Assembly: GCA_024867545.1 (NCBI GenBank)
Contig: JANFNE010000026.1
Location: 496,001 to 560,000, forward strand
Length of the DNA stretch: 64,000 nucleotides
Direction: 5' to 3'
Source of the DNA: Phytopythium helicoides
Lineage: Eukaryota > Oomycota > Peronosporomycetes > Pythiales > Pythiaceae
Both the position numbers and the translations under genes were made by a program. Within the stretch, counting starts at the first letter, position 1; every line of letters begins with the position of its first letter. Positions 31,338-41,478 of this stretch are shown here, in pieces. Below the pieces are notes generated by a model. The model did no database searches and was not told the origin of the DNA. It was given only the letters and a program-made list of their open reading frames with translations.

Positions 31338-33734
31338 ATGAAGCGGAGGGAGCTGCTTGCTGCATGCGAGCAAATCATCCGTTCGTTCGACCCTGCGAAA
31401 ACAACCGTCGATGCCCATGCGGAAGAACAGCTGCTCGCTCTGCCGAATGCAAGCCCAAGCGAGCAGCTTTTTCTTCAGCAAGTCTTTTATGGGTCGTTCC
31501 GATACCGTGAGCTGCTCCGGCCTGCTCTTATACGATTCCTCGAGGTCAGCGCCGGCAAAGGTGCTAGTCGCAAGGACTACACAGCCTACCTAGTGCTCTC
31601 CTATCTTGCCATCTTTCGACTTGAGGAGATCGGAGGGACTCGCTTTGGAGCATTGGTGACATGTGGAGCTATCGCAGCATCAAGCGCCCATGCTTTGCTT
31701 TCGTTCCTATTTGATGAAAGTGAATTATCAGGCGAGCTGCGCGAAAGCTGGATCAAGGTTCTCGATCCTGCGTTTGTGGACACTGAGATCATCGCCAAAA
31801 TGCGCAAAGGCCGAGCAGAATCGATTGAGTCGCTTCTTGCGCAGCTCCACACTACAGCATTTGGCTCTGGCACTAGCAGTTCTAGCAACGCTTCACCGGA
31901 GGCAATAGCTGATACTGGCATCACGAAGAAGAAACCTACCGTACCAATGGCCCCAAACATCACACAGCCAAAACCCCGTCGAGTCGCGGAGCCTATTGCG
32001 ATTCCTCAAACAGTCAAAGCAGCCCCGGTGCCGGCGAATCTTAATGCTGTACCATTGACCGAGTTAGAGAAGCAGAAACGCGAGAGACGCGAGCGCATCC
32101 AGCGCGAAACAGCTACTAAGTACGCGGCGAAGGACGAATTCAAACTCGAGAGCGGTACTCGTAGCAATCTGGAGCAAGTTCGACAAGAAGTTGAAGCTGC
32201 AAGAGCCAAGGAGTTGCAATTTGACTTCAAGGCAAAACCTGCGCCAGCCTTGAATACGTCACCCAGTTCTGGTGAAGCGATCAAACTGAATGCTGCCGCG
32301 ATTCTCCGCGAAGATGCCTTGCTGAAGAAGAAAAAGGAAAAAGAAGCGCAGATTTTGCGGGCGTATGAAGCTGAGCTGCGAGACCCAATGGAGTTTTACC
32401 GCTGGCAGGCGCAGGCTCAAGCCCAGGACGAGCGTGAGAAGCGGGAACTAATCGAAAAGAGGCGTCTTGAGATGGCTCAGGCTCAGCACGATGCTATTGA
32501 GGCTGCAGCACGAGCCAGACTCGAGAACCGAGAGCTTGCGCTTCAAATGAAATCGGAAGCTCACGAGCGCCTCGCTCAGAAGGAAAGGCTGGATACTGAA
32601 TTGTTCGACGCTCAACGTGAGAACGCTTCAGAGCTAAAGCAGATACGAGATGTGGCACCACGAGAAGCAGAAGACCGCGTAAAAGAGGAGAATAAACGGC
32701 AGCGAGAAGAGCTCTTGACGTTCCTGGCTGCTGAACGAGAGAGACGAGCAGCCCAGGATGCCATCGAGAAGGCCCAACGTGAGGATCTCATTCGTCAAAT
32801 CCGCGCACTCGAGCGTGTGCATCGTGAGCATGTAGCAGTGTTTGATCCGGCGTCTACTATGCAGTTCGGTTTGTTGGAAGAGATGTCGCTCTCCGAGCTA
32901 CGAGAACGATTAGACGTGCGGAAGGCAGAACAGCTCGCATGGGAAGCATCAAGACGAGAAGACATCATTGCTGACAAGACTGAAAAACGAGAAATGCTTG
33001 AAGATAAGGCTCGTGGATTGGCAAAAGCTCGCCAAGCAGCAGCTAGCGCGTCAGCCGTGCATCGCGAACGTCGAAAGGCTGCTGAACGAGCCAAGCAGGA
33101 AGAAATTGAGGCAAAGCGAAGAGAGGGAAACCTCAAGCTAGCGGAGAAGCTTCAGCAGCAACGCGCAGCACGAGAGGCACAAGCAGCGTCGCTGAAGGCA
33201 GAGGCGGAAGAGATTGCAAAGAAACGTATGTTCCTTGGCGCCGCCAAAAACCTCCTGGAAGAGAGTCATTTCGATCAGCTTGAGCAAGGAGCAGAGAGAG
33301 AAGTGCGGGAGCGACAAACTGCGATGCAGGTATCGGCGATCACCGACGAACGCGTACAGCGGCAAGAACGAAACCAACGAACCACAAATGCTCACAACGA
33401 GAGAGCGAAGAAAGCGAAGGAAACTGCACAGCGAGACAATGAAGTTGAGCAGGCGAGGAGAAACGGAGTTAGTAAGGCTAGGGACGAAGACGAGCTGCTG
33501 CGCAGTATGGTGCGCCACGAGAATCGCCGATATCTTCACGCCCAAGAGGTACTCAGGAATCGAAATGTGTACGCCACGACGCAGTCGACGCAACTAACGA
33601 CAAAGGCAAGAGAATCTGTTGCTGCAAAAACGGGAAAGCTCGTCACGCGACCAAAGTCAGGATCTGGCGCTCTGGCCAGCATTAGGAGTAGAAATCAGCT
33701 GGAGGAACAGGTTCAAATGCTACCAAGTTTGTAG
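31338..33734 (+). CDS. CFAP99: Cilia- and flagella-associated protein 99-like
   Basis: 798 residues, one exon. The N-terminal 170 residues form a helical domain (QVFYGSFRYRELLRPALIRF, DYTAYLVLSYLAIFRLEEIG), then comes the linker MAPNITQPKPRRVAEPIAIP, resembling the PFN-T-PKPR-P-P segment typical of CFAP99. Residues about 240-760 are a long, Arg/Glu/Ala-rich coiled coil with little interruption. CFAP99 is an axonemal protein found in flagellated eukaryotes, so in an oomycete it would serve zoospore flagella. The assignment rests on domain order and the linker, not on a database match. Confidence 0.65.
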   Translation: MKRRELLAACEQIIRSFDPAKTTVDAHAEEQLLALPNASPSEQLFLQQVFYGSFRYRELLRPALIRFLEVSAGKGASRKDYTAYLVLSYLAIFRLEEIGGTRFGALVTCGAIAASSAHALLSFLFDESELSGELRESWIKVLDPAFVDTEIIAKMRKGRAESIESLLAQLHTTAFGSGTSSSSNASPEAIADTGITKKKPTVPMAPNITQPKPRRVAEPIAIPQTVKAAPVPANLNAVPLTELEKQKRERRERIQRETATKYAAKDEFKLESGTRSNLEQVRQEVEAARAKELQFDFKAKPAPALNTSPSSGEAIKLNAAAILREDALLKKKKEKEAQILRAYEAELRDPMEFYRWQAQAQAQDEREKRELIEKRRLEMAQAQHDAIEAAARARLENRELALQMKSEAHERLAQKERLDTELFDAQRENASELKQIRDVAPREAEDRVKEENKRQREELLTFLAAERERRAAQDAIEKAQREDLIRQIRALERVHREHVAVFDPASTMQFGLLEEMSLSELRERLDVRKAEQLAWEASRREDIIADKTEKREMLEDKARGLAKARQAAASASAVHRERRKAAERAKQEEIEAKRREGNLKLAEKLQQQRAAREAQAASLKAEAEEIAKKRMFLGAAKNLLEESHFDQLEQGAEREVRERQTAMQVSAITDERVQRQERNQRTTNAHNERAKKAKETAQRDNEVEQARRNGVSKARDEDELLRSMVRHENRRYLHAQEVLRNRNVYATTQSTQLTTKARESVAAKTGKLVTRPKSGSGALASIRSRNQLEEQVQMLPSL

Positions 33735-33870
33735 TCTGCAACGTGCATTATGATGGCTCCTTCCAGTCAGATGCATCGACGTGATCTGCTTCCCATGTTC
33801 ATTCTCTTCGTCTAAACGCCAATGCCCAACGTTTTCCTCCCCAGCTTGTTGCTTCATCAAATGCAGCTCA

Positions 33871-35275
33871 CCCCACCGAAACCTTGAGTTCAACTTGGTG
33901 CCACGCCAGCCACGCGTTCCGAGCGTCCGATTGGTCGGATCCTGCCGGTCGTGGCACGCGTGGCACAGCTCGAGTTCTCATTTCTCACTCGGCATGGAGG
34001 CTCCGCGCGCAGTGTCGGCCAGGTGGACGGTGCGCGAGCCCGGGTCAGTGGCGCCGCCCTCGTCCGACGACTACGCGTCGTGGACCGTGGCGCAGCTGCG
34101 CAAGGAGTGCACGAGTCGGCGGCTGCGGCTCACACGCGCCACGCCCGCGGCCGAGCGCGTGCGGCTGCTGCAGGCGCTGGACGCGCGGCGAGAAGCCGAC
34201 GAGCGGCACGCGGCGGCGCTGAGCACGCGCAGCCTGAGTGAGCACGCGGGTGCACGACTGGCCAACGTGCTCTTCTCGGACGCGTTCTCGCGGCGGCTGG
34301 CGGCGTTCGGGGTTGAAAGTGAGAAAAATGAGAATTGGGAGAGCGGAGAGCTCGACGAGTTCTGGGTCGAGGTCGCCGACGAGTTCAACCGGAACGCCGC
34401 CGAGCATGGACAGCTCGTGAGCGACAGCTGCGTGCTTGAGGGCGTCGACGCTGGGCTCGTGGTCCCGCACGATGCCAAAAGGCTCAAGGGACTGTGGGAG
34501 TCCATGACCAGGCAGTTCCTTCGGGCCACGAGGCACGCACAAAAGCAGCAGCGGCGACATCCGACGCAACAGCATCAAGACCAAGAGCACGACGTAGACC
34601 AGGATGAATTCTTCTCCCACTGCCACGGGTCGGTGAATGCCTTCTACCTGCACGAGTGGCTGCAGGTGAAACCCGAGATGCTGCCGGTCGTTGAACGCGG
34701 CGTGCTGCTGGGAAATGCGGCATCCGCAGCGATCAAACGAGTTTTCACATCGACTGCTGATCGGCAGAATGGGACCGTGGCCTCCATGACGGACCTGCAG
34801 GAAGCAGAGATATCCTCAGCCTCGAACACGTCGTCGCAGGAGCCGAAGACCAAGCGGAGCAGGCAGGGCCAGCTCGAGACGGTCACAACCAGCAACACTT
34901 CCAAGACTGAAGTCGTGTCCGAGCAGTCGACCATTGACGAGCTTCTCAAGCTGCACCAGCTGATCGGTTTTCTGGAGGATCGCATCGACCAGCGGAGGGC
35001 GACCGACAGTCAGTGCTCGGTCGAGTCTCTAGAGATGAGTCTGGAGTTGTACCGCAGGAAGGTAGCAAAGCTGGAAGATGCCTACCGGGAGGCGATGTAG
35101 CTGTCAGAAGATCATGTGTGCTACAAGTGGCTGATGTTATTTATTTCGTGTGGCGTGGAGAGCGAAGGGGGAGTGAGACTGGTTTGAACTAAGGTCTGAT
35201 GCATGTAGTCGCCAACCTTTTGGAGTTACAGACAAGCTGCGCTCGACTAAGGACAACTTTGTCGCCGGCAAGGGC
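33871..35275 (+). repeat. Outer inverted duplication, left arm
   Basis: About 1.4 kb that reappears inverted at 47303-48707 (paired positions sum to 82578, with no indels across gene Y). It starts at CCCCACCGAAACC, covers gene Y1 and its 3' flank, and ends within a glyoxalase II 3' fragment. Identity is high but not perfect: seven residue differences in 368. Confidence 0.9.
33994..35100 (+). CDS. Unknown protein Y1 (duplicate of Y2)
   Basis: 368 residues from ATG 33994; the frame is open to 33781 but the Arg/Glu/Asp-rich protein most naturally begins MEAPRAVSARWTVREP. A SAP-like short helical motif (YASWTVAQLRKECTSRRLRL) is at about 28-65. ELDEFWVEVADEFNRNAAEH, a His/Gln-rich stretch, and a C-terminal coiled coil (TIDELLKLHQLIGFLEDRID) follow. 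The middle could resemble a Myb/SANT-like DNA-binding fold of transposase-derived proteins, but this is only an impression. A near-identical inverted copy lies at 47478-48584. Confidence 0.6.
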   Translation: MEAPRAVSARWTVREPGSVAPPSSDDYASWTVAQLRKECTSRRLRLTRATPAAERVRLLQALDARREADERHAAALSTRSLSEHAGARLANVLFSDAFSRRLAAFGVESEKNENWESGELDEFWVEVADEFNRNAAEHGQLVSDSCVLEGVDAGLVVPHDAKRLKGLWESMTRQFLRATRHAQKQQRRHPTQQHQDQEHDVDQDEFFSHCHGSVNAFYLHEWLQVKPEMLPVVERGVLLGNAASAAIKRVFTSTADRQNGTVASMTDLQEAEISSASNTSSQEPKTKRSRQGQLETVTTSNTSKTEVVSEQSTIDELLKLHQLIGFLEDRIDQRRATDSQCSVESLEMSLELYRRKVAKLEDAYREAM

Positions 35276-35285
35276 AAGATCTGAG
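35221..35285 (+). pseudogene. Glyoxalase II 3' fragment at the left duplication junction
   Basis: GACAAGCTGCGCTCGACTAA onward matches the last codons of the intact glyoxalase II gene (minus strand, 40338-40400), reading GKLRSTKDNFVAGKGKI with a proper TGA. Only about 20 codons remain and the upstream part is unrelated. It joins the 3' flank of Y1 to the GH1 palindrome. Confidence 0.75.
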
Positions 35286-37633
35286 CGTTTGAACTGTAGC
35301 CCTGCTTTTCCTGGCGCTCGTTCACCATGCAGTCGTAAAGTTTATGCATTATTCCAACGCCACCTTGAGTATCAATCGTGTGCATCTGCCATAAAACTAG
35401 CTCAAGCTCAGCGTGAGTATTGAGAGTTTCGTTGTCGATTCACTATGGCATTCGTCGACACCAAGCGATCAAGTATCCAACACAGAAGCATTGACATTGT
35501 TATCCGAAAAGACGATTCGAGTCGTACTGACGAACAAACTCTCTCCGACAATTATCAATGAAGGTGAGTGAAGGCGACCAATTACTGCAACTCTACGACC
35601 GCAATGACCAAGCTCTCGAGCGCTCTTGCGAACAACGCGCCATACCCTCCCTCCCCCATCAAAATTCGTCCGCAATGCATTTGCTGGTCGCAGCGCCCGC
35701 GTACCATGTCGCAGCCGTGCGTGGGATGCGCTGAAGCGCGTCCATCCCCGGAGTGACTTCGTCGACGTCTCCTGTGGTCGACGTGAAGTTGACGTAGTAC
35801 AGACCGTAGCGCTGGACGTAGTTTCCCCACTCGTAGTTGTCAACCAGGGACCACGCGTGGTAGCCGATGACGGGGATGTAGTCTTCCGTGATGGCCTTGT
35901 AGATCTGCTCGAGATGGGTCTGGAAGTACCAGAGCTGGTCTTGGTTATCGATGGTCTCGTTTCCGCACCAGCCGCTCTCGGTGATGAGGATGTCTGCGGA
36001 GCGGTCGTACGCGTGCGCGAGGTGGAGGGTGTCACGAAGACCTTGCGGATACCCGTTGAATCCAGAGCACTTGGCGTTCCACTCGCCTGCCCATCTGGCT
36101 CCGTCCACATATCGTGACGCATCCACCCCCTTGTCTCGAGGCCATCCCTCAACTAGAGAGGTGCAATTGGTCGTAGCATTGGCTGAGCCGCAGTCCGTAA
36201 TGAAAAACGAGGAGTAGTGGTTCAGCATGAAGAGATCATAGGATCCCTTGACGAGAGCGGCTTCTGCCTCAGTAAAGTTGGGAAGAGCAGACCCAGCACG
36301 CTCGTGCATGATTGCGGGGTAATCACCAGTCGTCAGTGGTTCCACCCACCAGCCGTAGTCGAACGCAAAGTTGCGCTCGGCGGCGGCGATGTCAACAGGA
36401 TCGGAAGCGTTCAGTGGGTACACGTTGTCATAGCTGAGTGCGATCCCGATGCGCGCACTTTCCTGCACAATTCCCGCTTCTTTCAATTGGCGGAAGCGTT
36501 GGACGGCAGAGCCGTGAGCGAGGAGGACGTTATGACCCGCAGTGTATCCTCCCCCAACAAGCATTGGTGGGGCAAACCCCATGGCGTACCCGCCACCAAC
36601 AAACGAGAGTGGCTCGTTGAAAGTCGTCCAATATTTCGCCTTGTCTCCAAACTCCACGAACATGAGCTCTGCATACTGCGCAAAGTACTCGATGGTCGAC
36701 GGATCCAGCCACCCGACTTGTTCCAGCTCCGTTGTAAGCTCATAGGGCATATCCCAATGGAATAGCGTGACAACGGGTTCGATATTGTTTGCGAGGAGCT
36801 CGTCGATCAGGTTGTGGTAAAATTGGATGCCGGCGTTGTTCGGGACCATGCGTTTGGTGTCGTTTTGCCACGTCATGACGCGTGGCCAGGAGATCGACAA
36901 GCGGAATGAAGAGTGTCCATCTTGGGCCATGAGTGCAACGTCGTTCTTGTAGCGATGGTAAAAATCGTCTGCCACGTTTGCACTCGCTCTCGCTTCTGGG
37001 TGTTCATGGGTGTAGACGTCCCAGATATTGCTGCCCTTGCCGTCTTCGTTCCAGGCGCCTTCGACTTGATAGGCGGAGGTCGCGGAGCCCATCAGGAAGT
37101 CATCGGAGAAGCAGCGCATAGCCCAGGTGCTGGCGAGAGAAGCACTGCTGAGCAAGGCAAACAAGGTTGGTAGGTTCATCAAGCTTCGGTGTTAATGCTT
37201 GGCTTGGACTGGAGGTCGAGCTTGCGGAGAGAAGGCAAAAAGGAAAGTGAAAGTTTGGGCGATCGAAGCACTGCTCTGGGTAGAACATAAAGGTGAAAGG
37301 AAGTGGTCTCCATAGCTTTAGCTTAGAATATTGCTCATGAACAGGCCACTTCATCGGCCACACTTTGACTTTCATACGCAACGACAATGAGATGAGCAAA
37401 CAGGTCTTCAATCGCGCTCACGATTTCATTGGTGAGGAATCTGTTCGGTTGAATCGTTAGTGTACCAATCTCCAAATGTCAGAAAAAGTGTTATATCTCG
37501 CGTCAATGACATCGATGTTTGTTTTATGTTGTCGCGGCTTACGGTTGAGACGGATTGCGCCAAATTTGCCATCACTCTGCATGGCAGCTTCAACTACAAT
37601 TGCACATGTGAATCAAGTTGGCTGACGGGCAAG
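35249..37633. repeat. Inner palindrome, left arm (2,385 bp)
   Basis: Reverse complement of 37989-40373 (paired positions sum to 75622). Where I compared the DNA, at both ends, I found one mismatch (35265 versus 40357), and the GH1 proteins and overlapping frames encoded by the arms are identical. The arm covers one GH1 gene with its promoter and its 3' flank, down to the last codons of glyoxalase II. Confidence 0.93.
35659..37179 (-). CDS. GH1 beta-glucosidase, copy a
   Basis: 506 residues from ATG 37179. A signal peptide (MNLPTLFALLSSASLASTWA) indicates secretion, and several NxS/T sites are present. GH1 landmarks: GSATSAYQVEGAWNEDGKG near the N terminus, FRLSISWPRV, TLFHWDMPYEL, the acid/base Glu189 in TFNEP, and the nucleophile Glu401 in ITESG, where TENG is usual. 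It should cleave terminal beta-linked glucose from cello-oligosaccharides or plant glucosides in the apoplast. It is identical to copy b on the opposite arm and is transcribed away from it. Confidence 0.93.
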   Translation of the reverse strand: MNLPTLFALLSSASLASTWAMRCFSDDFLMGSATSAYQVEGAWNEDGKGSNIWDVYTHEHPEARASANVADDFYHRYKNDVALMAQDGHSSFRLSISWPRVMTWQNDTKRMVPNNAGIQFYHNLIDELLANNIEPVVTLFHWDMPYELTTELEQVGWLDPSTIEYFAQYAELMFVEFGDKAKYWTTFNEPLSFVGGGYAMGFAPPMLVGGGYTAGHNVLLAHGSAVQRFRQLKEAGIVQESARIGIALSYDNVYPLNASDPVDIAAAERNFAFDYGWWVEPLTTGDYPAIMHERAGSALPNFTEAEAALVKGSYDLFMLNHYSSFFITDCGSANATTNCTSLVEGWPRDKGVDASRYVDGARWAGEWNAKCSGFNGYPQGLRDTLHLAHAYDRSADILITESGWCGNETIDNQDQLWYFQTHLEQIYKAITEDYIPVIGYHAWSLVDNYEWGNYVQRYGLYYVNFTSTTGDVDEVTPGMDALQRIPRTAATWYAGAATSKCIADEF

Positions 37634-37713
37634 TCATCGGAGAAGCAGCGTAGAGCTTGTGCACCAGCGAGAATAGCTGTTCCCACAACTGTGAGAACGG
37701 TCGGTGTCTTCAT
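37594..37713 (-). pseudogene. Truncated third GH1 gene (signal peptide and first residues only)
   Basis: From ATG 37713 the minus strand reads MKTPTVLTVVGTAILAGAQA followed by LRCFSDDL, clearly a diverged relative of the GH1 N terminus (MRCFSDDFLMGS in copies a and b). Homology stops at 37634, exactly where the palindrome arm begins, so the gene was cut by the rearrangement. The frame runs 13 codons into the arm and ends. Confidence 0.8.
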
Positions 37714-37988
37714 TAGATTCCGGATGCTAGATGTTTGTTGGAGTGGAGGACGCGTTGTACCGAGCAGTAGAAATTGGAAAGTGCTGATCTGTTTCGCTGA
37801 AGCACTAGCGGATCGAAAGGGAACCCGTAGGCATTCACGGGTCCACAGAGCTGCGCTCACACACCATAAAGCCAAGTACGTATACGTAATGCCCAATACC
37901 CGTTGCGTAAGTTTCTAATCGCATGCCAATTCATCCTTGACCTCAGTACAGCGGTTGCAGAGGCAAGGAGTCTGGCTCAATTCACATC
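37634..37988. other. 355-bp spacer of the inner palindrome
   Basis: Unique sequence between the two arms. It holds the start and upstream region of the truncated third GH1 gene and no other gene. The divergent promoters of copies a and b lie within the arms themselves (about 37180-37633 and its mirror). Confidence 0.85.
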
Positions 37989-40373
37989 CTTGCCCGTCAG
38001 CCAACTTGATTCACATGTGCAATTGTAGTTGAAGCTGCCATGCAGAGTGATGGCAAATTTGGCGCAATCCGTCTCAACCGTAAGCCGCGACAACATAAAA
38101 CAAACATCGATGTCATTGACGCGAGATATAACACTTTTTCTGACATTTGGAGATTGGTACACTAACGATTCAACCGAACAGATTCCTCACCAATGAAATC
38201 GTGAGCGCGATTGAAGACCTGTTTGCTCATCTCATTGTCGTTGCGTATGAAAGTCAAAGTGTGGCCGATGAAGTGGCCTGTTCATGAGCAATATTCTAAG
38301 CTAAAGCTATGGAGACCACTTCCTTTCACCTTTATGTTCTACCCAGAGCAGTGCTTCGATCGCCCAAACTTTCACTTTCCTTTTTGCCTTCTCTCCGCAA
38401 GCTCGACCTCCAGTCCAAGCCAAGCATTAACACCGAAGCTTGATGAACCTACCAACCTTGTTTGCCTTGCTCAGCAGTGCTTCTCTCGCCAGCACCTGGG
38501 CTATGCGCTGCTTCTCCGATGACTTCCTGATGGGCTCCGCGACCTCCGCCTATCAAGTCGAAGGCGCCTGGAACGAAGACGGCAAGGGCAGCAATATCTG
38601 GGACGTCTACACCCATGAACACCCAGAAGCGAGAGCGAGTGCAAACGTGGCAGACGATTTTTACCATCGCTACAAGAACGACGTTGCACTCATGGCCCAA
38701 GATGGACACTCTTCATTCCGCTTGTCGATCTCCTGGCCACGCGTCATGACGTGGCAAAACGACACCAAACGCATGGTCCCGAACAACGCCGGCATCCAAT
38801 TTTACCACAACCTGATCGACGAGCTCCTCGCAAACAATATCGAACCCGTTGTCACGCTATTCCATTGGGATATGCCCTATGAGCTTACAACGGAGCTGGA
38901 ACAAGTCGGGTGGCTGGATCCGTCGACCATCGAGTACTTTGCGCAGTATGCAGAGCTCATGTTCGTGGAGTTTGGAGACAAGGCGAAATATTGGACGACT
39001 TTCAACGAGCCACTCTCGTTTGTTGGTGGCGGGTACGCCATGGGGTTTGCCCCACCAATGCTTGTTGGGGGAGGATACACTGCGGGTCATAACGTCCTCC
39101 TCGCTCACGGCTCTGCCGTCCAACGCTTCCGCCAATTGAAAGAAGCGGGAATTGTGCAGGAAAGTGCGCGCATCGGGATCGCACTCAGCTATGACAACGT
39201 GTACCCACTGAACGCTTCCGATCCTGTTGACATCGCCGCCGCCGAGCGCAACTTTGCGTTCGACTACGGCTGGTGGGTGGAACCACTGACGACTGGTGAT
39301 TACCCCGCAATCATGCACGAGCGTGCTGGGTCTGCTCTTCCCAACTTTACTGAGGCAGAAGCCGCTCTCGTCAAGGGATCCTATGATCTCTTCATGCTGA
39401 ACCACTACTCCTCGTTTTTCATTACGGACTGCGGCTCAGCCAATGCTACGACCAATTGCACCTCTCTAGTTGAGGGATGGCCTCGAGACAAGGGGGTGGA
39501 TGCGTCACGATATGTGGACGGAGCCAGATGGGCAGGCGAGTGGAACGCCAAGTGCTCTGGATTCAACGGGTATCCGCAAGGTCTTCGTGACACCCTCCAC
39601 CTCGCGCACGCGTACGACCGCTCCGCAGACATCCTCATCACCGAGAGCGGCTGGTGCGGAAACGAGACCATCGATAACCAAGACCAGCTCTGGTACTTCC
39701 AGACCCATCTCGAGCAGATCTACAAGGCCATCACGGAAGACTACATCCCCGTCATCGGCTACCACGCGTGGTCCCTGGTTGACAACTACGAGTGGGGAAA
39801 CTACGTCCAGCGCTACGGTCTGTACTACGTCAACTTCACGTCGACCACAGGAGACGTCGACGAAGTCACTCCGGGGATGGACGCGCTTCAGCGCATCCCA
39901 CGCACGGCTGCGACATGGTACGCGGGCGCTGCGACCAGCAAATGCATTGCGGACGAATTTTGATGGGGGAGGGAGGGTATGGCGCGTTGTTCGCAAGAGC
40001 GCTCGAGAGCTTGGTCATTGCGGTCGTAGAGTTGCAGTAATTGGTCGCCTTCACTCACCTTCATTGATAATTGTCGGAGAGAGTTTGTTCGTCAGTACGA
40101 CTCGAATCGTCTTTTCGGATAACAATGTCAATGCTTCTGTGTTGGATACTTGATCGCTTGGTGTCGACGAATGCCATAGTGAATCGACAACGAAACTCTC
40201 AATACTCACGCTGAGCTTGAGCTAGTTTTATGGCAGATGCACACGATTGATACTCAAGGTGGCGTTGGAATAATGCATAAACTTTACGACTGCATGGTGA
40301 ACGAGCGCCAGGAAAAGCAGGGCTACAGTTCAAACGCTCAGATCTTGCCCTTGCCGACGACAAAGTTGTCCTT
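37989..40373. repeat. Inner palindrome, right arm (2,385 bp)
   Basis: Mirror of 35249-37633. It contains GH1 copy b and extends 36 bp into the 3' end of the intact glyoxalase II gene, ending after codons GKLRATKDNF are read on the minus strand. This arm keeps the native gene junction, so it looks like the source arm. Confidence 0.93.
38443..39963 (+). CDS. GH1 beta-glucosidase, copy b
   Basis: 506 residues, the same protein as copy a: signal peptide, acid/base Glu189 (TFNEP), nucleophile Glu401 (ITESG), C-terminal GYHAWSLVDNYEW with the Trp that lines GH1 substrate pockets. Secreted glucosidase for plant cell-wall or glucoside breakdown is the expected role. It is convergent with glyoxalase II, 374 nt away. 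Identical coding and flanking DNA means either a very recent inverted duplication, ongoing gene conversion, or an assembly join of two haplotypes. Confidence 0.93.
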   Translation: MNLPTLFALLSSASLASTWAMRCFSDDFLMGSATSAYQVEGAWNEDGKGSNIWDVYTHEHPEARASANVADDFYHRYKNDVALMAQDGHSSFRLSISWPRVMTWQNDTKRMVPNNAGIQFYHNLIDELLANNIEPVVTLFHWDMPYELTTELEQVGWLDPSTIEYFAQYAELMFVEFGDKAKYWTTFNEPLSFVGGGYAMGFAPPMLVGGGYTAGHNVLLAHGSAVQRFRQLKEAGIVQESARIGIALSYDNVYPLNASDPVDIAAAERNFAFDYGWWVEPLTTGDYPAIMHERAGSALPNFTEAEAALVKGSYDLFMLNHYSSFFITDCGSANATTNCTSLVEGWPRDKGVDASRYVDGARWAGEWNAKCSGFNGYPQGLRDTLHLAHAYDRSADILITESGWCGNETIDNQDQLWYFQTHLEQIYKAITEDYIPVIGYHAWSLVDNYEWGNYVQRYGLYYVNFTSTTGDVDEVTPGMDALQRIPRTAATWYAGAATSKCIADEF

Positions 40374-41190
40374 GGTTGCGCGCAGTTTGCCCATAACCTC
40401 GACGGGATCTTCGCTCTTGGCGAACGCCTGGACTGCAGGCTGGGTGACACGCATAAACGGGTTTGTGGCGAGCTCTTCGGCCACAGTGGACGGGATTGTG
40501 GGTTCTCCCGCCGCGGTCTTTTGCAGCGCCCAGTCCAGCTTCTGCTTGACAGCTGCGTTTTCGGGCTCGACGTGTGCCGCGAACCGCAGGTTACTGGCCG
40601 TGTACTCGTGTCCGCAGAAGATCCTGGTCTCCCCCGGCAGCTTGGCGACGACCTCGTTGAGCGCGTGGTGCATCTCGGCTGGCGTGCCTGCGAAGAAGCG
40701 TCCGCAGCCGGCCACGAACAGCGTGTCGCCCGTGAAGAGCGCATCCTGGCACTTGTAGAGCACGTGATCGCGCGTGTGGCACGGCGTGAAGAGCACCTCG
40801 ACCTGTAGCGAGCCGACGGCCACGACGTCCCCGGTCGTCACCTGCCTGGTCGCGGCCTCGACCGCTCCGGCCACTGGTCCACCGACCACTTCAACTTGGC
40901 GGGACTCGCGGGCCTGGATGAGCTCGACGAGATCCCGATTGCCGCCCGCGTGGTCCCAGTGCGAGTGCGTCGTCAGGATGGAGGCGATCGTCACCTTCTG
41001 CTCGCCGGCCGCCGCGTACACTTTCTCGGCTTCCACGGGGTCCACAGCGGCCGCGACGCCTGCGTTCGCGCTCGTCAGAAGCTCCGGAGCGGCCCCAAAG
41101 CAAGAAGAGAGGGCGAAGCGTACCGTGGGCGCGGTCCACCAACAGGTACGCGTAGTTGTCGGACAGCACGGGCACGAGCACGACCTCCAT
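40338..41190 (-). CDS. Hydroxyacylglutathione hydrolase (glyoxalase II)
   Basis: Two exons, 41190-41124 and 41059-40338, flank a 64-nt intron (GTACGC...ACGCAG); 262 residues. Metallo-beta-lactamase fold: THSHWDHAGGN (binuclear metal site), PCHTRDHVLY, FTGDTLFVAGCGRFFAGTP and IFCGHEYTASNLRFA, then the C-terminal GSH-thioester-binding part (NAAVKQKLDWALQK). It hydrolyses S-D-lactoylglutathione to D-lactate and GSH, the second step of methylglyoxal detoxification. The last 36 bp lie inside the palindrome arm, and fragments of the same 3' end occur at 35221-35285 and 47303-47360. Divergent from the FAH-family gene, with 288 nt between starts. Confidence 0.93.
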
Positions 41191-41478
41191 CTCGACTGGG
41201 CTCTCGGCGGCGGATTCAAGAATGACCGCCTGGATGCGTGTATCCTTTCAATATTACCTATATCATTACACTGCAGTTTAAAAACCCGCAGAGAACTGAT
41301 GTAACAGAGATACCGCGTAATCTCGCTGCAAGGTGTTGACCCGTCTAAAAATACCGTCCAATGGGCGTGCGCGCCGCAATCGGCTGCGCCAATCACCGCG
41401 CATGTCGTAATCGCCCATGTCGACGACATCTCCGCGGCCTCAACCTCCGTCACTTGCAGATCCGCTTCCTCCCCCTGC

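Noticed and set aside
38857..39405. 182-codon frame antisense to GH1 copy b (and its mirror in copy a)
   Set aside because: Shadow of the GH1 reading frame, with no independent evidence.
35249..40373. Transposon with long terminal inverted repeats
   Set aside because: The arms contain complete GH1 genes and end inside glyoxalase II sequence. No transposase or target-site duplication is seen, so a segmental inverted duplication fits better.
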